From contig JAJZND010000026.1 in assembly GCA_021848025.1 (NCBI GenBank), forward strand, positions 1-42,339: a DNA stretch of 42,339 nucleotides, read 5' to 3'. This document shows, one piece after another, positions 35,683 to 42,339 of this stretch. A program made the position numbers and the translations under genes. Numbering within the stretch: position 1 is the stretch's first letter; the number at the start of each line of letters is the position of its first letter. Source of the DNA: Microcaldota archaeon. GTDB lineage: Archaea > Micrarchaeota > Micrarchaeia > Micrarchaeales > CABMGC01. The notes under the pieces were generated by a model that was not told where the DNA came from, searched no databases, and was given only the letters and a program-made list of their open reading frames with translations.

Positions 35683-36453
35683 ATGATGGCAATAGCCAAC
35701 TTTTACATTACGATAGGCCTTTCCGTAATAATGGGCCTGTCTATTTTCCTGTCGTTTCCACTGGTAATGGACAGGAAAGCAAGCATGAAGCGGTTGCTCT
35801 TGTACAATGCGATAGCCATAGGCATACTTATTTTCCTGCTTATGGATATCTATGGAGATGTAGCGGCAGTCTTTGGCAACGATACGATATCCAACCCGCT
35901 TTTACTGGTCTTCATATCGGGCTTCGTAATCTCTTTTGCCTTTTTTGTACTGCCGAAGGGGAGCCGGGATCCTGCAGAGAATCCACATAGGACCTCGGTG
36001 CTTGCTGCTGCAGGCATAGGATTTCAGAATATAACAGAAGGGCTTGTATTTGGATCTGCAGGCGCAGCCGGGCTCCTCCCGATATATGTGCTTTCTGTTA
36101 TAGGCTTCTCTGCTCAGAATATAACGGAAGGCTTCCCTATTGCTGCACCTCTCTTCGGAAAGCTGGAGAAGACCAGCAAGAAATTCATTGTAGGGGTATT
36201 CTTGCTTGGCGGCTTGCCTACAATAATAGGTACCATCGTAGGGTTGGTATTCTTCTCTACTCTCTTCATTACCTTCTTTGATTCGCTTGCCTGCGCCGCA
36301 ATACTTTACGTAGTGCTGGTGCTCTTTCATGTGAATGTTAATAGGGGCTCGGAGAGTCAAGGAGGAATAAAAAAGTCGATGCTTTACACTTACACAGGCA
36401 TACTAATTGGATTTGTGATCGCTTATGTGCTGAACTATGCCGTTGTAGCCTAA
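35683..36453 (+). CDS. ZIP-family-like metal transporter
   Basis: GIGFQNITEGLVFG and GFSAQNITEGFPIAAPLFG occupy the ZIP TM4/TM5 (HNxxDG / HExxEG) positions; polytopic, about 256 aa. Confidence 0.8.
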   Translation: MMAIANFYITIGLSVIMGLSIFLSFPLVMDRKASMKRLLLYNAIAIGILIFLLMDIYGDVAAVFGNDTISNPLLLVFISGFVISFAFFVLPKGSRDPAENPHRTSVLAAAGIGFQNITEGLVFGSAGAAGLLPIYVLSVIGFSAQNITEGFPIAAPLFGKLEKTSKKFIVGVFLLGGLPTIIGTIVGLVFFSTLFITFFDSLACAAILYVVLVLFHVNVNRGSESQGGIKKSMLYTYTGILIGFVIAYVLNYAVVA

Positions 36454-36504
36454 TATATAGATTAATATTACTTCAATTTTTCATATTATAGAAAAGCTGG
36501 TGGA

Positions 36505-36915
36505 ATGAAGAAGGAGTCTAAAAAGCCGTTTATAGGAGTAGCTGGGCTCATAGTCAAAGACGGAAAGGTTTTGCTGGGAAAGAGATTAGGCAAGCACGGC
36601 AGAGGCACATGGGGTCCTCCTGGAGGCAAGCTGGAATTTAATGAGGAATTTGAAGATGCTGTAAAACGTGAAGTACTGGAGGAAACAGGGCTAAAGATAA
36701 AGGTAATCAGATTTGCAGCGGTTACAAATAATATCTTCATGGAGGAACACAAACACTCGATAACTCTTTTCTTCCTGTGCAGGATAACTTCTGGCATATT
36801 GCGCAACAGGGAGCAGGATAAGTGCGAAGAGCTCAGGTGGTTCAGATGGAATCAACTGCCAAAACCCCTCTTCCTGCCTGTCAAAAAGCTATTGGAGCAG
36901 GGATTTTCCCTATAA
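36505..36915 (+). CDS. NUDIX hydrolase
   Basis: Nudix box GKLEFNEEFEDAVKREVLEETGLKI. Confidence 0.93.
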   Translation: MKKESKKPFIGVAGLIVKDGKVLLGKRLGKHGRGTWGPPGGKLEFNEEFEDAVKREVLEETGLKIKVIRFAAVTNNIFMEEHKHSITLFFLCRITSGILRNREQDKCEELRWFRWNQLPKPLFLPVKKLLEQGFSL

Positions 36916-36936
36916 AACCAGCCACAGGTATTCCTC

Positions 36937-37623
36937 TTATTGCTGCTTACTTGCTTCAAGAATACCAGCCACTAATTCTTCAACCGCACCTTCCACATTT
37001 GCTGCTTTGACTATCCCTGACGCGATAAGTATGCCATCAGTACCCAATTCTATGGCTTTTTTTGCGTCTTCTCTGTTCTTTATACCTGCACCGCAGAGCA
37101 CATGGGTGTACGCAGAGACATCCTTTACTGATTTTACCCCATATTTTATCATCTCGGGCCTTGCAGTAGAGACAGAGATGCCCCCACCTATAAGCTCGGG
37201 AGGCTCTAACGCTATAAAATCAGGCTTTAGCTTTGCCAGCTCGCCTGCCTCTACATCATCTTTAACGCATACGATAGACATTAACAGGTATTTTCTGCAC
37301 AGTTCCACGCATTTTGCTATGTCAGAATGCGGCATTCTCCTCTCCGAATGGTTTATCAGTGAGCCTGCGACCCCGAGTTCCTTGAGTTCCTTTGCCACTA
37401 TGGAGCCGGTAAATGCACCTGTTTCATAAGGATCCACATGTTGCGATAATGTAGAAACTATTTCTGCGCTCTCTCCCAGAAGGGGAAACGGCGGTGCGAC
37501 AAATATTGCAACGCCGTACTTATCAGACAACTTTTTTGCTATTCTTGAAAAGACCAATGCCTTTTTCCCCAAAACTTCATCGTATTTCTTAAGATTAATT
37601 ATTATTACAGGGAGTTTTACCAT
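36937..37623 (-). CDS. tpiA: Triosephosphate isomerase (archaeal type)
   Basis: IINLKKYDEVLG; AGSLINHSERRMP; IALEPPELIGGGISVS; VLCGAGIKNREDAKKAIELGTDGILIASGIVKA. Confidence 0.93.
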   Translation of the reverse strand: MVKLPVIIINLKKYDEVLGKKALVFSRIAKKLSDKYGVAIFVAPPFPLLGESAEIVSTLSQHVDPYETGAFTGSIVAKELKELGVAGSLINHSERRMPHSDIAKCVELCRKYLLMSIVCVKDDVEAGELAKLKPDFIALEPPELIGGGISVSTARPEMIKYGVKSVKDVSAYTHVLCGAGIKNREDAKKAIELGTDGILIASGIVKAANVEGAVEELVAGILEASKQQ

Positions 37624-37746
37624 AGAAACACAGTAATGACTTTATCGCTTGGGTTTTAAAATGCCTAGTGCTGCTTTTGTTGTCAAAGTTTAGTCGGTTC
37701 TTTCCGTTAAAATTATATAAGGCAACTGATTAATTGTATTGATCGT

Positions 37747-39207
37747 ATGTCAATTTTTGATTCAATAAGGGATGTAAGAGATGGCAAGGCAGTATACAAA
37801 ACATTGATTGATGGACAATGGATAGAGGCACCGGACACTTTCGTGGTCATGAATCCTGCAGACGGATCGGTTGTTGCAAGAGTGCAGAAATGCGGAAAGG
37901 TCGAGGCGGAAAAAGCCGTCTCTGCAGCATACAATGCCAAATTCATGGTAGCGCATATGCCCGCGTTTGAGAGAGCAGAAATGCTCTCCAGAATGGCCCG
38001 CCTTCTGGGCCAGAACAGCGCGGAGATTAAAGAGATGATATGCAAAGAATCGGGAAAGACTCTTGACCTAGCTGAAGGCGAGGTCAGCTCATCTGTAGAG
38101 AGGTTAGAGCTTGCTGCTGATGAAGCCAGGGATATCAGAGGTGAGATAATAAAAGAAGATATAGTTTCGAGTGGAAAAGGCATGGCGCTTGTCACCAGGC
38201 AGCCTCTTGGTGTCATTCTTGCAATAACTCCATTTAACTATCCCCTCTTTGCGGCCGTATCCAAGATAGCACCTGCCATTGCTGCAGGCAATTCTGTAGT
38301 CATAAAGCCTGCGAGTGCAGACCCCATAAGCCTCTTGATGTTCGGCAAGATCATGCAGGAATCTAAGGCGCCTAACGGCAGCATTAATATAGTGACAGGC
38401 ACCGGATCCGAACTGGGCAACTATCTCAATTCCCATGTGAAAATAGATATGGTGTCTTTTACAGGTAGCAGCGATGCAGGCAAGCGCATTGCAGCTGTGG
38501 CTGGAATGAAAAAGCTCCATCTTGAGCTGGGTGGAAAGGCTTCTGCAATAGTACTTGAGGACTGCAACTTAAGCCAGGCAGTAAGCGAGTGCGTTACCGG
38601 CTCTTTGAAGTTTTACGGCCAGAGATGCGATGCGATAAGCAGGATACTCGTTGTAGAAAGCATAGCAGATAAGTTTGTTGCAGGTGTACTTGAAGAGGTT
38701 AAGAAATGGAAGTTAGGTGATCCTGGAAGTGCCGGCGTATCGATAGGGCCTCTGATAAACGAAAATGCTGCTTCTTTTGTAGAAGAGCTTGTCAATGATG
38801 CTGTGAAGAAGGGCGCAAAGGTATTGTATGGCGGGAAAAAACAAAAATTAGGATACTTCGAGCCTACAGTGCTGGATAATGTTACTGAAGAGATGGATAT
38901 TGCATGGAAGGAGACTTTCGGACCTGTTATTACTATACTCAGGGTTAAAAGCTATGAAGATGCAATGCGGGTTTCAAACAGATCCGACTACGGTCTTGAC
39001 GCATGCATATTCACAAGGGACATAAATAAGGCTATAGAAGCAGGCGAGAATATAGAGGCGGGATCCGTGCATATTAATGGCCATCCTAAACACGGGATTG
39101 GACAGTTTCCGTTTGGTGGCGACAAGAACTCCGGGATAGGCAGGCAGGGGATAAAACACAGCATAGATGAGATGACAAAACTCCATACTATAGTCCTCCA
39201 CTTATAG
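37747..39207 (+). CDS. Aldehyde dehydrogenase, probably non-phosphorylating glyceraldehyde-3-phosphate dehydrogenase (GAPN-type)
   Basis: ITPFNYPLFAAVSKIAPAIAAGNSVVIKPASADP; FTGSSDAGKRIA; LELGGKASAIVLEDC; FYGQRCDAISR; ETFGPVITIL; neighbour of tpiA. Confidence 0.85.
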   Translation: MSIFDSIRDVRDGKAVYKTLIDGQWIEAPDTFVVMNPADGSVVARVQKCGKVEAEKAVSAAYNAKFMVAHMPAFERAEMLSRMARLLGQNSAEIKEMICKESGKTLDLAEGEVSSSVERLELAADEARDIRGEIIKEDIVSSGKGMALVTRQPLGVILAITPFNYPLFAAVSKIAPAIAAGNSVVIKPASADPISLLMFGKIMQESKAPNGSINIVTGTGSELGNYLNSHVKIDMVSFTGSSDAGKRIAAVAGMKKLHLELGGKASAIVLEDCNLSQAVSECVTGSLKFYGQRCDAISRILVVESIADKFVAGVLEEVKKWKLGDPGSAGVSIGPLINENAASFVEELVNDAVKKGAKVLYGGKKQKLGYFEPTVLDNVTEEMDIAWKETFGPVITILRVKSYEDAMRVSNRSDYGLDACIFTRDINKAIEAGENIEAGSVHINGHPKHGIGQFPFGGDKNSGIGRQGIKHSIDEMTKLHTIVLHL

Positions 39208-39303
39208 CGCCATACGCTTTTACATTATTCGTCGTAAAATATGCGGTAAAATACGATATATTTAATAACTTGTTTTTATTAATTTTGTATTGAGACGAGA
39301 AGA

Positions 39304-40527
39304 ATGCCAAAGGTTTTGATAATCGGTGCTGGAGGTGTAGCCAGGGTTGTAGCTCATAAATGCGCGCAGGTGCCCGAGGTTTTCGAGGAGATAGCAATCG
39401 CGAGCAGGACTATGTCAAAATGTGAAGAGATAAGCAGGGAAATAAAGGAGAAGACCGGGCGTGAAGTTGAAGTCGCGCAGGTAGACGCGGATAACGTCCG
39501 CGAGTTGGTTGCTCTGATAAACAGGGTAAAACCGTCTATTGTAATCAATGTGGCATTGCCGTATCAGGATCTCAGCATAATGGACGCTTGCCTTGAGGCA
39601 AATGTCAATTATCTGGATACAGCCAACTACGAGCCAAGGGATGTTGCTCATTTTGAATACAGCTGGCAGTGGGCATATGACAGCAAATTCAGAGAAAAAG
39701 GGCTTATCGCGATACTCGGATGCGGGTTTGATCCTGGCGTATCAAACATCTTTTGCGCCTACGCGCAGAAAAATATCTTTGATGAAATAAATTATGTAGA
39801 TATATTGGACTGCAATGCGGGAAACCATGGCCATGCTTTTGCCACGAACTTTAACCCTGAGATAAATATACGTGAGGTGACCCAGATAGTCAAATACTGG
39901 GAAGATGGCAAATGGATTGAAAGGTCCCCGATACTTGAATCTGATAGCGTGCATTTCAGCTTCGACTATCCGATTGTAGGAGCCAAGGAGAGCTATCTGC
40001 TCTACCACGAAGAATTGGAATCACTGGCTAAGAATATAAAAGGGTTGAAAAGAATAAGGTTCTGGATGACTTTTTCTGATAATTATTTGACACACTTAAG
40101 AGTCCTTAAGACCGTAGGGATGACAAGAATAGATGAGGTAGATTACGAAGGAAAGAAAGTTGTGCCGATAAGATTCCTTAAATCACTGCTTCCTGATCCT
40201 GCCAAACTTGGTACAAATTACACCGGGAAAACTGTGATAGGAGATATAATAACGGGCAAGGACAAGAAGGATGGCAAAGAGAGATCCATATACATATACA
40301 ATGTCTGCGATCATGCAGAATCATACAAGGAAGTCGGGGCGCAGGCCATATCATATACGACAGGCGTTCCGGCAATGATCGGAGCTATGATGGTCTTGAA
40401 AGGAGTATGGAAGGGCAGAGGAATATTCAATGTGGAACAGCTTGACCCAGATCCGTTCATGGAAGCCCTGAATAGATATGGATTGCCTTGGAAACAGGTC
40501 GAATTCGATGGCAAATTGCCGGATTGA
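39304..40527 (+). CDS. Carboxynorspermidine/carboxyspermidine synthase (saccharopine dehydrogenase-like)
   Basis: MPKVLIIGAGGVARVVAHKCAQ; LGCGFDPGVSNIFCAYAQKNIFDEINYVDILDCNAGNHGHAFATNFNPEINIREV; followed by nspC-like gene. Confidence 0.88.
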   Translation: MPKVLIIGAGGVARVVAHKCAQVPEVFEEIAIASRTMSKCEEISREIKEKTGREVEVAQVDADNVRELVALINRVKPSIVINVALPYQDLSIMDACLEANVNYLDTANYEPRDVAHFEYSWQWAYDSKFREKGLIAILGCGFDPGVSNIFCAYAQKNIFDEINYVDILDCNAGNHGHAFATNFNPEINIREVTQIVKYWEDGKWIERSPILESDSVHFSFDYPIVGAKESYLLYHEELESLAKNIKGLKRIRFWMTFSDNYLTHLRVLKTVGMTRIDEVDYEGKKVVPIRFLKSLLPDPAKLGTNYTGKTVIGDIITGKDKKDGKERSIYIYNVCDHAESYKEVGAQAISYTTGVPAMIGAMMVLKGVWKGRGIFNVEQLDPDPFMEALNRYGLPWKQVEFDGKLPD

Positions 40528-40539
40528 TGTGTTTTCATC

Positions 40540-41715
40540 ATGAAGAAGAATTTTTATCTGGAGGAATTAAAAAATTTCCCTACGCAGATGACCGATGCTG
40601 TTGAGAGTCCATGTTTTATTGTCAGCGAAACGCTGATAAGAAAAAATCTCGGGATTCTGTCAATAGTGAAGAGTGAAACAGGCGCAAAGATACTGCTTGC
40701 GCTCAAGGCTTTTGCGATGTATAGGACTTTTCCTTTGATACGCACTGAATTGGATGGCACGTGCGCTAGCGGGCCTATGGAGGCCCGCTTGGGATGCGAG
40801 GAATTTGGAAAAGAGGTAGTTACCTTTTCCCCCGCATACTCTGAAAAGGATATCGGGGAAGTGATAAAATACTCCAGCATAGTGATATTCAACTCGATAA
40901 GGCAATGGAAGAAATATAGGGGCGTGATCGCAGAAAGCGGTAAAAAAATAGAAATTGGATTGCGGATAAACCCTGGCTATTCTGAAGTTGAAAAGGGGCT
41001 TTATAATCCTGCTGCAGCAGGCTCCAGGCTTGGCATACTCCCGGAAGAGCTTGAAGGAGAAGATCTGACCGGGATTGACGGGCTGCACTTCCATGCGCTC
41101 TGCGAACAGAATGCAGATGTGCTTGTTAGGGTTCTTGAACACTTCGAACGCAAATGCGCGAAGTATTTAGATGGTATGAAGTGGGTAAATTTTGGTGGGG
41201 GGCACCACATAACAAGGAAAGATTATGATGTGGATCTGCTCATCAAGACGATAAACAAGTTCAAGAAGAAGCATGGGATTCAGGTATATCTGGAGCCTGG
41301 AGAGGCAGTTGTGCTTAATGCAGGTGTACTTGTGGCTACAGTACTGGATATAGTGCATAATGACATCGATACTGCAATATTGGATGTCTCGGCAGAAGCA
41401 CACATGCCCGATGTGCTGGAAGCCCCGTATCGCCCCAATATAATAGGTGCTGGAAAACCAGGGGAACAAAAATTCAACTACAGGCTTGGAGGACCGACAT
41501 GCCTTGCTGGAGACGTTATAGGGGATTATTCTTTTGCAAAGCCGCTTAAAGAGGGGGAGAGGATTGTCTTTCTTGATATGGCGCATTACACCATGGTTAA
41601 GACAACTACATTCAATGGGGTAAGGCATCCTTCAATAGCCTTGTATGACGGCGTCAGAGGTAAGCTCTCGGTAGTCAAAAGATTTGGCTATGAAGCTTAC
41701 AGGTATAAGCTTTAG
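40540..41715 (+). CDS. nspC: Carboxynorspermidine/carboxyspermidine decarboxylase
   Basis: SPCFIVSETLIRKNLGIL..GAKILLALKAFAMYRTFPLIRTELDGTCASGPMEARLGCEEFGKEVVTFSPAYSEKD; VNFGGGHHITRKDYDV; RLGGPTCLAGDVIGDYSF. Confidence 0.92.
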   Translation: MKKNFYLEELKNFPTQMTDAVESPCFIVSETLIRKNLGILSIVKSETGAKILLALKAFAMYRTFPLIRTELDGTCASGPMEARLGCEEFGKEVVTFSPAYSEKDIGEVIKYSSIVIFNSIRQWKKYRGVIAESGKKIEIGLRINPGYSEVEKGLYNPAAAGSRLGILPEELEGEDLTGIDGLHFHALCEQNADVLVRVLEHFERKCAKYLDGMKWVNFGGGHHITRKDYDVDLLIKTINKFKKKHGIQVYLEPGEAVVLNAGVLVATVLDIVHNDIDTAILDVSAEAHMPDVLEAPYRPNIIGAGKPGEQKFNYRLGGPTCLAGDVIGDYSFAKPLKEGERIVFLDMAHYTMVKTTTFNGVRHPSIALYDGVRGKLSVVKRFGYEAYRYKL

Positions 41716-41716
41716 A

Positions 41717-42328
41717 TTATCTGATTGCATTCGGTATATCATGCAGCACATTTACCTGTTTTACCTCTGCTCTTTTTGATACTTTCAGATAAGTGATGCT
41801 GTACAATGCAATTATGGGAAACGCGTATAGGATGTACATCGAATACTCCGGGAAAAATAATAAGAATGCCAATATTATTACAAGAGAGGAGAGCCTGCCC
41901 GTGTAGATATAAAACTCCCTGTTAAGCCAAAAGTGAATCCTATCCTTCGAGCCGCGGTCTATGACCTCAAGGAAGTTAGACAAAGCCTGAATATTCAGCG
42001 GGGTTGAAGATATAGTATAGATTAGGGCAAAAGAAAAGATTGCGAAGACAGGACTTACCAGGCTATGGTCCAGAAGGAGTAGGGAAGATACAATAAAGGC
42101 TGCTACCAGTACCTTTGCAGTCGCACTCCAGTTCCGGTTGCTTACCTTTGTAATATAATTCGCAAAAACAGCCACGAAAAGGAGCGAACTCGCGTATATC
42201 CCCGCTATTGTATAGCTTTTTGTAATTTCGAAGATGTAGATAGGCAGGAGTATCGAGAAAGGCATATAAAATAGCTGGGATAGGAAAAAATACTGCTTGT
42301 AATTCTTATATTCATTATGTTTTATCAT
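41717..42328 (-). CDS. MFS-like integral membrane protein, about half-length
   Basis: 203 aa, several TM segments (FSILLPIYIFEITKSYTIAGIYASSLLFVAVFANYI); terminates next to nspC end. Confidence 0.55.
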   Translation of the reverse strand: MIKHNEYKNYKQYFFLSQLFYMPFSILLPIYIFEITKSYTIAGIYASSLLFVAVFANYITKVSNRNWSATAKVLVAAFIVSSLLLLDHSLVSPVFAIFSFALIYTISSTPLNIQALSNFLEVIDRGSKDRIHFWLNREFYIYTGRLSSLVIILAFLLFFPEYSMYILYAFPIIALYSITYLKVSKRAEVKQVNVLHDIPNAIR

Positions 42329-42339
42329 TAGATCTTTCA

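Noticed and set aside
1-42339. CRISPR array, transposase or insertion sequence
   Set aside because: No regularly spaced repeats, Cas-like proteins, transposase-like ORFs or terminal inverted repeats seen

Overview
This window is archaeal: tRNA-Trp with a 37/38 intron, Topo VI-B, AglB/STT3-like oligosaccharyltransferase, archaeal-type ProRS, KaiC-like ATPase, and TATA boxes about 25-30 bp upstream of start codons. My guess, from gene content only, is a small-genome DPANN/Micrarchaeota-like lineage. Two housekeeping blocks flank an accessory block. Left block (1-7.8 kb): secreted-protein N-terminus, ClC channel, STT3/AglB, pyruvate kinase, tRNA-His. Right block (29.4-42.3 kb): top6B, proS, HAD, KaiC-like, a duplicated-domain protein, intron-containing tRNA-Trp, ZIP-like, NUDIX, TIM, GAPN-type ALDH, carboxynorspermidine synthase and decarboxylase, membrane protein. 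The middle block (about 7.9-29.3 kb) is the most interesting part. Three ankyrin-repeat genes are divergent from a co-directional run of about 14 genes. That run encodes a very basic membrane-anchored protein, SIX tandem divergent polytopic membrane paralogs sharing a recognisable motif (G-x-x-x-R-[AS]-h-x-h-[TR]-R-x-x-G-G-x-x-[IV]-A...P), two tandem 2-TM plus soluble-domain proteins resembling a detached VirB3/PrgI + VirB4 N-terminal part, a compact VirB4/HerA-type ATPase, a small protein repeating the ATPase C-terminal tail, a zinc-ribbon/TM protein, a coiled-coil/wHTH protein, and a large sequon-rich surface protein. I interpret this as a candidate undescribed, type IV secretion-like (VirB6/VirB4, Ced-like) trans-membrane machine with possible ankyrin effectors. 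All homology statements come from reading motifs by eye; no searches were run.
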